A stretch of DNA of 60,186 nucleotides from Saprospiraceae bacterium (lineage in GTDB: Bacteria > Bacteroidota > Bacteroidia > Chitinophagales > Saprospiraceae): the NCBI GenBank assembly GCA_022448945.1, contig JAKVCV010000018.1, positions 42,179 to 102,364 of the forward strand, written 5' to 3'. The translations under genes were made by a program, and so were the position numbers. The notes below the pieces were generated by a model. That model ran no database searches. It had not been told where the DNA came from and was given only the letters and a program-made list of their open reading frames with translations. Shown piece by piece: positions 39,868-48,598 of this stretch (position 1 is its first letter; every line of letters starts with the position of its first letter).

Positions 39868-40623
39868 ATGAGAATAAAAAAGATTGACATTAACTGCGAC
39901 ATGGGTGAAACTACAGAACAGTCAAAAATGGAAATTGACAAACAAATATTCCCCTATATTTCCTCATGTAATATCTCTTGTGGTTTGCATGCTGGAAATC
40001 CACTCTATATTGAAAAGACTATTAGAGGAGCAATAGACCATAATTTACGGATTGGTGCACACCCCTCCTATCCAGATCGCCAAGGTTTTGGAAGAATAAA
40101 AATGAATCTAGCAACATCTGAACTAAAAGCAATAATTAAAGATCAGATATCTGCATTAAAAGGATTAACCGAAAGTTGTGGAGGCAAATTAGAATATGTC
40201 AAACCTCATGGAGCATTATACAATGAAATGGCTAAAAACGAGGAAGAGGCGATACATGTTATAGAAGTAATTCAAACAATTGATACTAATTTAGCAATAA
40301 TGGGTTTAGCTGGAAGCCAATTAGAACAAATAGCAAAAAAAATGGGTATTAATTTTATAAGTGAAGCCTTTGGAGACAGGTATTATGAAGCAAATGGAAA
40401 ATTGAGATCACGAAAAAAAAAGAAAGCTGTAATTAATGATGCCCAAGAGGCTATTGATCAAATATTGAACATAGTTTTAGAACAAAAAGCAATAGCATTT
40501 GATGGGAATAGCATACCAATAAGAGCACAAAGTATATGTATTCATGGTGACAATCCGGCTGTTTTAGATATATTAAAACTAGTACATAAAAATTTCAAAA
40601 AAAATGGTATTCAACTAATTTAA
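39868..40623 (+). CDS. pxpA: 5-oxoprolinase subunit A (LamB/YcsF family)
   Basis: One of three subunits of the prokaryotic ATP-dependent 5-oxoprolinase, which opens 5-oxo-L-proline to L-glutamate. The 251-aa protein shows the family signatures in order: KIDINCDMGETTEQ (4-17), SCNISCGLHAGNP (about 32-44), IGAHPSYPDRQGFGR (about 63-77), YVKPHGALYNEM (about 108-119) and ISEAFGDRYYEANGKLRSR (about 163-181). All expected Asp, His and Lys positions are present. ATG at 39868 is the only sensible start. pxpB follows after five bases and the NRAMP-like gene precedes it by 15, so the group is one transcript. Confidence 0.95.
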   Translation: MRIKKIDINCDMGETTEQSKMEIDKQIFPYISSCNISCGLHAGNPLYIEKTIRGAIDHNLRIGAHPSYPDRQGFGRIKMNLATSELKAIIKDQISALKGLTESCGGKLEYVKPHGALYNEMAKNEEEAIHVIEVIQTIDTNLAIMGLAGSQLEQIAKKMGINFISEAFGDRYYEANGKLRSRKKKKAVINDAQEAIDQILNIVLEQKAIAFDGNSIPIRAQSICIHGDNPAVLDILKLVHKNFKKNGIQLI

Positions 40624-40628
40624 AGCTT

Positions 40629-41345
40629 ATGGTTTTTAGTCCTTATGGCGATAAAGCAATTCTAATAAATTTTGTACAGGAAATATCATTAGAAACAAAT
40701 AAAAAAGTTATTGCTCTAAACAACGCAATAGCCTCCGCTCAATTAAAGGCGATTGAATACTGTATTCCTGCCTATTGTTCCTTAACAGTTGGTTACAACC
40801 CTCTGCTAACAAGCTATAATAGCTTATGTAAAAAAATAAAATCATTATCAACAAATAGGAATTCTAATTATAAAGGCACTTCTGAAAGAACACTTAATAT
40901 TCCTGTTTGTTATGAAGAGCCTTATGCTCTAGATTTTGACGAATTAATTGAACAAACCAACCTAACTAAAAAAGAAATTATTGACTATCATACCTCAACA
41001 AATTTCAGAGTCTACATGTTAGGTTTCATGCCGGGTTTTGCATATATGGGCAAGTTGCCCCAGCCTTTATATTGTAACCGAAAAAAAGAACCCAGATTAA
41101 ATATAGCTCCCGGTTCATTGGGGCTGGCAGGACTTCAAACTGGAATATATCCCTTTGAATCTCCTGGAGGATGGCAAATTATTGGTAGAACCCCAATTCC
41201 TCTTATCAACCCAGAGGAAAATAAAACCTTTTTATTTAAACCTGGTGATCTTGTTTGTTTTAACGCAATTTCTAATTCGAGTTTTTTAAAAATTCAAAAC
41301 GACGTTTCATCTAATCATTTTAATTGGGAAAGCATCTATGGCTAA
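40629..41345 (+). CDS. pxpB: 5-oxoprolinase subunit B (KipI/AHS1 family)
   Basis: A 238-aa subunit of the PxpABC enzyme, belonging to the CT_C_D/AHS1 family that includes KipI of Bacillus. Signatures: YGDKAILINFVQEISLETN at the start (residues 5-23), VCYEEPYALDFDELIEQTNL (about 94-113), FMPGFAYMGKLP (about 134-145), PRLNIAPGSLGLAGLQTGIY (about 154-173) and ESPGGWQIIGRTP (about 176-188). KipI-type naming comes from an effect on sporulation kinase in Bacillus, which is not relevant here because no sporulation genes exist. It overlaps pxpC by eight bases, indicating translational coupling. Confidence 0.94.
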   Translation: MVFSPYGDKAILINFVQEISLETNKKVIALNNAIASAQLKAIEYCIPAYCSLTVGYNPLLTSYNSLCKKIKSLSTNRNSNYKGTSERTLNIPVCYEEPYALDFDELIEQTNLTKKEIIDYHTSTNFRVYMLGFMPGFAYMGKLPQPLYCNRKKEPRLNIAPGSLGLAGLQTGIYPFESPGGWQIIGRTPIPLINPEENKTFLFKPGDLVCFNAISNSSFLKIQNDVSSNHFNWESIYG

Positions 41346-42210
41346 GGAAGCAATTTTTTATTTCGAAAAAGCAGGATTGTATACTACCCTTCAAGGTGCA
41401 GGCAATAAAGGGCAACAACATTTTGGATTGCCCATTGGAGGACCAATGGACCAGACATCAGCAAAAATTGCGAATTGGTTAGTTGGTAATGAAGCACAAG
41501 CAGCCGTTCTGGAAATTACTATGATGGGCCCTGAAATCATAGTTAAAGGTGATTGTAAAATTGCAATTACAGGTGCAGATATGTCTCCTAAGCTTAATGA
41601 TAAACCAGTCTCTATGTATAATACTATTGCAATAAAAAGTGGTTCAAAAATCAGTTTTGGAAGATTAAATTCAGGATGCAGGACATATTTAGCAATTGGA
41701 GGAAAAATCTCAGAAAATAAGTTATGGTCAAACAATGTCAGTTATGCTTTAAACAACGACAACTTTGTATTCAACAAAAAAATTGAACAAAACAGTTCAT
41801 TAAGCTTTAAAACAAACGGATCTGTTGAAATTAAAAACCATGTAGAAAAAAGGCCGTTACTTTTCAATAATAAAATTGACGTCAGAGTCGTACCAGGTCC
41901 TGAATACAATTTATTTTCTAAACAAGCTATTAAATCATTTTTTGATAATAAACACTATATTTCTAATCAATCCGATCGTATAGGATACAGATTAAGAGAA
42001 ACACTAAAACATTGTAATCAGAATCAGGAAATCATCTCTTCGGGAATTATTCCTGGAACTATTCAGGTTACAAGTTCCGGCAAAGCAATTATCTTAATGA
42101 ATGATGCTCCAACAATAGGTGGTTACGCTCGTATTGCAAATATTATAAGTACTTACATGGACAATGTTGCACAGTTAAAACCTGGAGATCAAATTTCATT
42201 TTCTATATAA
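41338..42210 (+). CDS. pxpC: 5-oxoprolinase subunit C (KipA/AHS2 family)
   Basis: A 290-aa subunit of the PxpABC enzyme, of the CT_A_B/AHS2 (biotin-dependent carboxyltransferase-like) family. Signatures: GLYTTLQGAGNKGQQHFGLP followed by IGGPMDQTSAKIAN (about 12-45), LEITMMGPEI, CKIAITGADM, RTYLAIGGKI, VRVVPGPEYNLF (about 183-194), SNQSDRIGYRLR (about 211-222), SGIIPGTIQVTSSGKAIILM and a final DAPTIGGYARIANI. Together with pxpA and pxpB it completes the enzyme, which salvages 5-oxoproline formed from glutamine and glutathione breakdown. It is the last gene of the tight cluster; the MTHFR gene starts 99 bases later. Confidence 0.94.
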   Translation: MAKEAIFYFEKAGLYTTLQGAGNKGQQHFGLPIGGPMDQTSAKIANWLVGNEAQAAVLEITMMGPEIIVKGDCKIAITGADMSPKLNDKPVSMYNTIAIKSGSKISFGRLNSGCRTYLAIGGKISENKLWSNNVSYALNNDNFVFNKKIEQNSSLSFKTNGSVEIKNHVEKRPLLFNNKIDVRVVPGPEYNLFSKQAIKSFFDNKHYISNQSDRIGYRLRETLKHCNQNQEIISSGIIPGTIQVTSSGKAIILMNDAPTIGGYARIANIISTYMDNVAQLKPGDQISFSI

Positions 42211-42309
42211 TTACTTACTATCAAAAATTTTAAACAATAAATATTTTTTTAACTACATTTACTTAGAACAACCAAGAAAGCCTAAAACAAAATTAAAATC
42301 TAGTTTTTT

Positions 42310-44064
42310 ATGAAGATTATAGATAGGATTAATAAAGAAATTAAGAACAAAAACATCTATTACTCTTTTGAATATTTCCCACCCAGAACAAAAATGGGAT
42401 TACAAAATCTATATGTCAAATTAGATAAAATGAGTGCTTTAGAACCCCTTTTTATTGATGTAACTTGGGGAGCAGGTGGAAGTACATCGGACCTCACATT
42501 AGACATTTGCAAAAACACTCAAAAGTTCCTTTGTTTAGAAACTCAAATGCACCTAACTTGTACAAATATCAACAAGGCATTAGTTAAAAAGACTTTAGAC
42601 GATGCAAAAAAACATAACATTAAAAATATCTTAGCCCTCAGAGGTGACCCACCACATGGAGAAAGTTGGGTAGTTACAGATACTAATTTTCAGTATGCAA
42701 TAGATTTAGTTAAATACATTAGAAAAGAATATGGTGATTTTTTTGGCATAAGTGTTGCCGGTTATCCAGAGGGGCATCCAGACGGCAATTATGAGGCTGA
42801 CCTTGAATACCTGAAAATGAAGGTAGATGCTGGTGCTGACTTTATAATCACTCAATTATTTTATGATGTTGATAAATTTCTGAAATTTGTAGAAGATTGT
42901 AGAAAAATAGGTATTAACTGTCCTATTTTACCTGGTATTCTTCCTATCATCAACTACAATAATTTCCGAAGAATGGTTGGTTTTTGTAATGTTCACGTTC
43001 CAGAACAAATTTGGGATGATCTAAAAAACATTAAAGACAATGATGAGGAAGTTGCCAAATATGGAATAAAAGTGATAACTGATATGTGCCAAAAAATTAT
43101 AGACAACGGTATATACGGTTTACATTTTTACACCTTAAATCGTGAAGACACATGTAAAAAAATTATTAGCAATTTAAATTTGATGGACAGTATTCCAAAC
43201 AAAAGAGAATTGCCATGGAAATCACGAATTGACACCAATGAAAGCACACGACCTATTTTCTGGGCGAATGCAAGAAAGTATTATATAGAAAGAACAGATG
43301 ATTGGGATCATTTCCCTAATGGTAGATGGGGAGATTCTGACGACCCACAATTTGGTGATATTATGGATTACCATTTATTTGGTATAACTTCTGGATCCAT
43401 CAAATCAAAGAAAAAATTCTGGGGAGAATCATTAAATGGAATAGATGATGTCACTAAAATTTTTGTAGATTTTTTATCTAATAAAATTAAATATATCCCA
43501 TGGTGTGACTACAAAGCCTCTGAAACAGATCTCATCACTGATGATCTATTAGAATTAAATAAAAAAGGATATTTTACAATAAATAGTCAACCAAAAGTTA
43601 ATGGCTTACCTTCAGATGACAAAGATGGCTGGGGTGGCCCTGGAGGTTTTTTATATCAAAAAGAGTATTTTGAATTTTTCTGCTCTAAAGAAGACTTCGA
43701 AAAATTAAATTTATCAGATAAAGCCCTATCCTACTGTGCAATCAACATCAATAATGAGATACACACAAATTGCGAAAACTGCACCATTGCTGTTACCTGG
43801 GGTGTATTCCCTAATAAAGAAATTATTCAACCCACAATAGTAGATTATAATAGTTTTTTAATTTGGAAAGATGATGCATTTGGTTTATGGTTAAATGAAT
43901 GGGGTAATATTTATGAAAAAGAATCCAATTCATACAAACTTCTTAAACAAATACACGATACTTATTTTTTGGTTTTCATAGTAGATAACGACTACATCAA
44001 TGGCAACCTATTGAAAAAAATAAAAAATGAAAATCATAATAAGAATGAAAAAACAATACTTTGA
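42310..44064 (+). CDS. Two-domain methylenetetrahydrofolate reductase of the eukaryotic type
   Basis: Reduces 5,10-methylene-THF to 5-methyl-THF for methionine synthesis using bound FAD. At 584 aa it is about twice the length of bacterial MetF (about 300 aa). Residues 1-290 are the catalytic barrel: YSFEYFPPRTKMG with the catalytic Glu, DVTWGAGGSTSD, THLTC-like MHLTCTN, LRGDPPHGE, AGYPEGHPDGNYEADLEYLK, DFIITQLFYDV and a closing GLHFYTLNRE. The linker and residues about 300-575 match the SAM-binding regulatory half of animal and fungal MTHFR: RPIFWANARKYYI, WDHFPNGRWGDS, YFTINSQPKVNG, VTWGVFPNKEIIQPTIVD, FLIWKDDAFGLWLNEWG and IHDTYFLVFIVDND. There are no introns, and base use is like its neighbours. 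Regulation by SAM and acquisition from a eukaryote are inferences. It converges with the YfcC gene. Confidence 0.93.
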   Translation: MKIIDRINKEIKNKNIYYSFEYFPPRTKMGLQNLYVKLDKMSALEPLFIDVTWGAGGSTSDLTLDICKNTQKFLCLETQMHLTCTNINKALVKKTLDDAKKHNIKNILALRGDPPHGESWVVTDTNFQYAIDLVKYIRKEYGDFFGISVAGYPEGHPDGNYEADLEYLKMKVDAGADFIITQLFYDVDKFLKFVEDCRKIGINCPILPGILPIINYNNFRRMVGFCNVHVPEQIWDDLKNIKDNDEEVAKYGIKVITDMCQKIIDNGIYGLHFYTLNREDTCKKIISNLNLMDSIPNKRELPWKSRIDTNESTRPIFWANARKYYIERTDDWDHFPNGRWGDSDDPQFGDIMDYHLFGITSGSIKSKKKFWGESLNGIDDVTKIFVDFLSNKIKYIPWCDYKASETDLITDDLLELNKKGYFTINSQPKVNGLPSDDKDGWGGPGGFLYQKEYFEFFCSKEDFEKLNLSDKALSYCAININNEIHTNCENCTIAVTWGVFPNKEIIQPTIVDYNSFLIWKDDAFGLWLNEWGNIYEKESNSYKLLKQIHDTYFLVFIVDNDYINGNLLKKIKNENHNKNEKTIL

Positions 44065-44088
44065 AGTTTGCATGAATCATTCCCATAT

Positions 44089-45495
44089 CTATTGATAATT
44101 TGTAATAACTGCTAAAATTAAAACAATCCAACAGAGCAACAACAAAATAGCTGCGAGTGGAAAAATGAACCTGATCCATCTATCAAGTGGCACCCGGCAC
44201 ATACTTAACATTGCAATTAATCCACCTAGTGCAGGGTTTATAAGATTAGTTATACCATCACCTATCTGATAGGCCAGAATCGTAGTTTGACGGGTCAGGC
44301 CCAGTACTTCGCCCAAAGGAATCATAACAGGCAATGAAGCCAGTGCCTGACCGCTCCCGGAAGGAATAAAAAAATTCAACACCGATTGAGAAATGGACAT
44401 AGAAATTGCTGCAGCATACAAAGGTAATCCCTGTAGTATTTCTGACAGGTGAAAGGACAAAGTATCGCCGATATTACCCATTTCCATCAATACTTTTATT
44501 GAAGTCGCATATCCAACCATAAATGCCCCTGGTGCTGCAATTGCAACAGAATCCAGTAAAGTTTCGCTCATCTTAGTAGCATTCATTTTTGATATTATAC
44601 CACATGCGAGAGCAATCATCAAAAATATTGCAGAAAGCTCATTGATATACCAATTCAAATTAAACACACCATACAAACTAACAGTCAACCCCAGGATAAA
44701 AATAAGGAGAACAAGCCAATTGTTGACCGTCATATTATATTCCTCGATTGGCTTATTTAATGACAACCCCTCCTCTTTAAGTCCATGTCCCAAGCCACTT
44801 TCAGGATTCTCACAAATCTTTTTAAAATACCTTACATTGTAATAAGCCATTATACACAAGGCGCTTAAGCACAAAACACTTCTTAGTAAAGCACCCGAAA
44901 ACAAAGGGAGTTCCGCAATTTTTTGACCTGTTCCTACAGTATAAGGATTTATTGGTGAAAGCCCAAAACCTACTGTCATAGCTCCAACTGATATTCCGGC
45001 TGCCAAAACAAGATCACCACCTAACGCCAAACTCAACACAGCAGCTATAGGTACAAGCGCAATATTATTTTCATATCCTACAGCAACCCCCAAAAATCCA
45101 TAAACAAAGGTCAGAATCACTACTATCAGATATTTTTTGCTGATCCCCATCCGCTTTACAAGAGTTCCTACACTATTCTCAATGGCTTTGGATTGTTCCA
45201 TAATCCCAAACATAATACCACCAGCAAGCACAATAAAAATAATTTCAACTGCAGATTTAAACCCCAATGGAATCGCTTTAAACATATCCAGTAAGCCTAC
45301 AGGAGTTGCTTCAATAATTTGATAAGAACCAGGTACTACCCTATTTCTACCATCTACAAGAATTCTTTCGTAAACACCTGCTGGAAGAAGATGAGTTAGC
45401 AGAGTCACAAAAAGAATCATTCCAAAAAGAATGGTAACGGAATGCGGAATACGCTGATGTAACTTTTTAAAAGTCTTTTTCTCCATGGTATTCAT
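44089..45495 (-). CDS. YfcC/DcuC-family membrane carrier
   Basis: A 468-aa inner-membrane protein with about 12 membrane segments, of the YfcC group of the C4-dicarboxylate/amino-acid carrier superfamily (PF03606). Signatures: RIPHSVTILFGMILFVTLLT, LPAGVYER, FIVLAGGIMFGIMEQ, GFLGVAVGYENNIALVPIA, VGAMTVGFGLSPINPYTVG, and near the end NFFIPSGSGQALASLPVMIP with AYQIGDGITNLINPALGGL. Members of this family are usually annotated as basic amino-acid or dicarboxylate carriers; the substrate cannot be read here. Start is ATG 45495 or the in-frame ATG at 45486. It converges with the MTHFR gene, 24 bases away, leaving little room for a terminator. Confidence 0.88.
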   Translation of the reverse strand: MNTMEKKTFKKLHQRIPHSVTILFGMILFVTLLTHLLPAGVYERILVDGRNRVVPGSYQIIEATPVGLLDMFKAIPLGFKSAVEIIFIVLAGGIMFGIMEQSKAIENSVGTLVKRMGISKKYLIVVILTFVYGFLGVAVGYENNIALVPIAAVLSLALGGDLVLAAGISVGAMTVGFGLSPINPYTVGTGQKIAELPLFSGALLRSVLCLSALCIMAYYNVRYFKKICENPESGLGHGLKEEGLSLNKPIEEYNMTVNNWLVLLIFILGLTVSLYGVFNLNWYINELSAIFLMIALACGIISKMNATKMSETLLDSVAIAAPGAFMVGYATSIKVLMEMGNIGDTLSFHLSEILQGLPLYAAAISMSISQSVLNFFIPSGSGQALASLPVMIPLGEVLGLTRQTTILAYQIGDGITNLINPALGGLIAMLSMCRVPLDRWIRFIFPLAAILLLLCWIVLILAVITNYQ

Positions 45496-45724
45496 TTTAT
45501 TTGTTTTTATTCTTGGTCAAAATAAAGAAATTAAAAGCAAAACCGATAGCTACCCCACAATAAATGTTTACCCAGGCATTTTATTTATGCTTTTGAGTTT
45601 TGCACCAACAAAATTTAGGTATTGATACATTATAATATTAAATTTACTATTTCGATAAAACATAGTTTCATATCCACACAAAGAACCTATAATCTTTAAA
45701 AATAGAAATACAAACGCTAAAAAA

Positions 45725-46465
45725 ATGAAGTTAAAAAAACCAATAGTTTTCTTCGATCTTGAAACCACAGGAATAGATATAGTAAAAGACCGTATTGTAC
45801 AAATAGGAGCAATTAAAATAGAACCTAATGGTGAAGAAACCATCAAAAATGTTTTGATAAATCCGACAATTCCTATCCCAGAGGGTGCTACTGCAGTTCA
45901 TGGAATTACAGATGATGATGTAAAAGACAAGCCTATGTTCAGGCAAATTGCAAAAAGCATGCTTGAATGGCTCGAAGGCTGCGATCTGGCAGGTTACAAT
46001 TCAGATAATTTTGATATCCCGCTTCTTGCAGAAGAATTTGGACGGCTTGGGTTTGATTATCCTTATGAAGACACAGTCTATATCGACATTATTAGGATTG
46101 AAAGAATGATAAATAGTCACAAATTAGGAGATACCTATAAAAGATATACAGGTCAAACACTTGAAGATGCACATGATGCACTAGCTGATGTTAAAGCAAC
46201 AATGGCTATTTTCGAAAAACAGGTAGAAGAAAATGAAAATTTACAAACATCGATATCTGACATAGCCCTTTTATACACCAACGAAAATAAACGAGTAGAC
46301 TTTGCAAGAAAAATATTTGAAAACGACGGCAAATATTACTGGAATTTTGGAAAACATAGAAACCAATTAATTTCAGAAACACAAGACTATGCAGAATGGG
46401 TATTGAATAGTGATTTTGCTTACGACACAAAAAAACATATTCGTCGTATTTTGGGAAATTTATAA
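45725..46465 (+). CDS. DEDDh 3'-5' exonuclease (DnaQ family)
   Basis: A 246-aa single-strand or proofreading-type exonuclease. ExoI is FFDLETTGIDIVKDRIVQIG (residues about 9-28) with Asp and Glu; AVHGITDDDV follows; ExoII is LAGYNSDNFDIPLL (about 89-102); ExoIII is HDALADVKATMAIFE (about 149-163) with His and Asp. This gives all five catalytic residues. A C-terminal extension (about 190-246, KYYWNFGKHRNQLISET and YAEWVLNSDF) resembles the short DUF3820-like module often attached to such exonucleases in this phylum. It is not fused to a polymerase, so it may act as a separate epsilon-like subunit or in repair. The ATG at 45725 lies directly before the first strand. Confidence 0.92.
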   Translation: MKLKKPIVFFDLETTGIDIVKDRIVQIGAIKIEPNGEETIKNVLINPTIPIPEGATAVHGITDDDVKDKPMFRQIAKSMLEWLEGCDLAGYNSDNFDIPLLAEEFGRLGFDYPYEDTVYIDIIRIERMINSHKLGDTYKRYTGQTLEDAHDALADVKATMAIFEKQVEENENLQTSISDIALLYTNENKRVDFARKIFENDGKYYWNFGKHRNQLISETQDYAEWVLNSDFAYDTKKHIRRILGNL

Positions 46466-46619
46466 GTAAACCTTAAATATTCCGTCTTTTTAAAAAATAA
46501 AAAGTACATATAATTAGGAATATTACTAATATACCCATATAAAAATATTGATGCAATATAAAATAGTCAAACAACTTCTAAATAATAAATGCTTCTTTAA
46601 AATTACTTTCTTATAGCTA

Positions 46620-47684
46620 TTAAAAGAAAAGAAAATTTAATCCTATAAACATGACAAAAGCAATCGCAATTATTATACAATAAGCAATTAAGAATATCAA
46701 AATCTTAAGTCCAGTCTTTATCGCTTTCTGTTTGTACACCTTTTTGATTGAAATAACCAGATAAAGACCTAATAGTAAAATAATGAAGGAAAGAGGACTT
46801 GAAAAAGTATAGTTCTGATTCTGAAATAGAAGATAAGTGATCAGCAATGAGCTAATCGCAAAGAAAAAAGTATGAAGATGTAAAATATAGACTAAATGTT
46901 CAACATAGAGACGCTTTTGACGATAATACAGGAATTTCAAAAACAGTGCTAAGAGTGGTACAGAAAAAAGAACTATCCATGATAAATGACTCAATAAATA
47001 TAATTGAAATCCTTGCTGTTTTTGAAAAGCTTTAACAAACTGCCCAAAAAATAATTGACTCCAATAGTTTTTAATTTTATATTTTTGAATTATTTCCTCA
47101 GGGCTCATGGTCAATACATCATCATAAGAAATTATTATTTCTTTCCCATCAAGTCCTATTGAAAACCACTGCTCACGATCATTATTCCCTGTTTGTTTAT
47201 GAACCAGAAAAATATCCTTTATTTTTTGTTGATGAACTGAATCAGGAAAAACATTAATAAATTCTTGTTGAAGGGAGTCCCTGTGAATTTGAAGAAAAAC
47301 CTCTAGGTTTTTTTTATTATCAAGACTATCTTCTATCCCTTTGGAGGCGATAATATTAAATAGAATAAATGAAATAGTCATCCAAAATAAAAACATCCGG
47401 ATAGGCGTATAATATAGCTTGCGCTTTCCTGCTAAATATTCATTGGTTAACTTTCCAGGATTTAAAAACAAAGGCGTGAATGTTCTTACAAACTTGGAAT
47501 CCAACGTAAGAATATTAGAAAAGAAGTCACTTAAAAGGTCCCAAAGGGAAGCTGATCTGGTAATTTTTTTCTGCCCGCAAATACTACAAAAATTCTCATT
47601 TTCTTCAATAATGCAATGACAACTTTGACACAAATGTTTTTGGGGTATCATAGAAAAATCAGGTTGATGACTTTTATTATTCAC
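46620..47684 (-). CDS. DUF3667 family membrane protein with zinc ribbon
   Basis: A 354-aa protein of the DUF3667 family, which is largely limited to Bacteroidota and has no known function. A four-cysteine zinc ribbon lies at about 19-38 (CQSCHCIIEENENFCSICGQ). The family signature follows: LDSKFVRTFTPLFLNPGKLT and EYLAGKRKLYYTPIRMFLFW (about 56-100). The rest has about five membrane segments separated by a hydrophilic loop of around 110 residues (about 115-225), then LLSHLSWIVLFSVPLLALFL and later helices. The family look suggests an inner-membrane protein with a cytoplasmic ribbon. It stands alone and converges with the exonuclease gene. Confidence 0.85.
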   Translation of the reverse strand: MNNKSHQPDFSMIPQKHLCQSCHCIIEENENFCSICGQKKITRSASLWDLLSDFFSNILTLDSKFVRTFTPLFLNPGKLTNEYLAGKRKLYYTPIRMFLFWMTISFILFNIIASKGIEDSLDNKKNLEVFLQIHRDSLQQEFINVFPDSVHQQKIKDIFLVHKQTGNNDREQWFSIGLDGKEIIISYDDVLTMSPEEIIQKYKIKNYWSQLFFGQFVKAFQKQQGFQLYLLSHLSWIVLFSVPLLALFLKFLYYRQKRLYVEHLVYILHLHTFFFAISSLLITYLLFQNQNYTFSSPLSFIILLLGLYLVISIKKVYKQKAIKTGLKILIFLIAYCIIIAIAFVMFIGLNFLFF

Positions 47685-47928
47685 TGTACGAATATAAATC
47701 TAAAATGGTATCAAATATAGTATTAATAAAATGCAAAAATAAAAATATAATAAAAACCACATTTGTTTCTATTATAATTCCATTATTCTTGTAGAATAAA
47801 TACTATCTTTCAAGAATTAAGTTATAGTATGCAAAGAAGCTATACCCTGACACCAAAATTAATTGTAACAATTAAAAAAAATTAAGAAAATAGGTAAATT
47901 GAAATTCTTCATAATAAAAACTACAGAT

Positions 47929-48477
47929 ATGTCTCTGAAATATTATTTTATTCTAGCTTTTTTAATCTTATTTATTACTTCTTGCTCCGTTAACAGAACA
48001 AGTTCTTCAAGAGCAAGTAACGCAACCAAATATACAATCCAAGGACCTTCAAATGCTGTTGCATATGTTGAAAAATATAAATACATAGCTGTTTCCGAAA
48101 GAATCCGTACAGGCATTCCGGCAAGCATCAAACTCGCTCAGGGTATCTTGGAATCAGGTTATGGTAGCAGTACTTTAGCAAGAAAAGCTAATAATCATTT
48201 TGGAATTAAATGCGGAGGAAAACAGTGGACAGGGAAAAAACACTATCGCCGGGGTAGTTGCTATCGCGTATTTAAATCTGGCAATGATGCCTATAAAGAA
48301 CATTCTTACTTTTTAGTCAGAAACCCGAGATATGATTTCTTATTCAAACTGCGTAAAACAGATTATAAAGGTTGGGCAAGGGGTCTTAAAAAAGCTGGGT
48401 ATGCAGAAAACCCTACCTATCCATCTAAATTAATTAATCTAATTGAAAGATATAAGCTTTATAATTATGATAAATAA
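47929..48477 (+). CDS. Glucosaminidase-domain lipoprotein (peptidoglycan hydrolase)
   Basis: A lipoprotein of about 182 aa that cuts N-acetylglucosamine bonds in peptidoglycan. MSLKYYFILAFLILFITSC is a lipoprotein signal with lipobox ITSC, giving Cys19 as the lipidated residue; the ATG at 47929 is therefore preferred to a TTG ten codons earlier. The glucosaminidase fold follows: GIPASIKLAQGILESGYGSS with the catalytic Glu near residue 77, TLARKANNHFGIKCGG, then SCYRVFKSGNDAYKEHSYFL, FKLRKTDYKGWARGLKKAGY and TYPSKLINLIERYKL. It is FlgJ/LytD-like, but no flagellar genes are present. It lies 121 bases upstream of the giant protease-adhesin gene and could help in wall remodelling; a direct link is not shown. 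Confidence 0.9.
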   Translation: MSLKYYFILAFLILFITSCSVNRTSSSRASNATKYTIQGPSNAVAYVEKYKYIAVSERIRTGIPASIKLAQGILESGYGSSTLARKANNHFGIKCGGKQWTGKKHYRRGSCYRVFKSGNDAYKEHSYFLVRNPRYDFLFKLRKTDYKGWARGLKKAGYAENPTYPSKLINLIERYKLYNYDK

Positions 48478-48598
48478 TAAGTCCTTACTTAATAAATCTG
48501 TTTGGTTATTAATCAAAAAATACCTATTTTACTTTGTTTCCATTTTTTTACCTATAAAATAAAATTCGTTAACTCTAATTGTACAAATTATTTAATTG

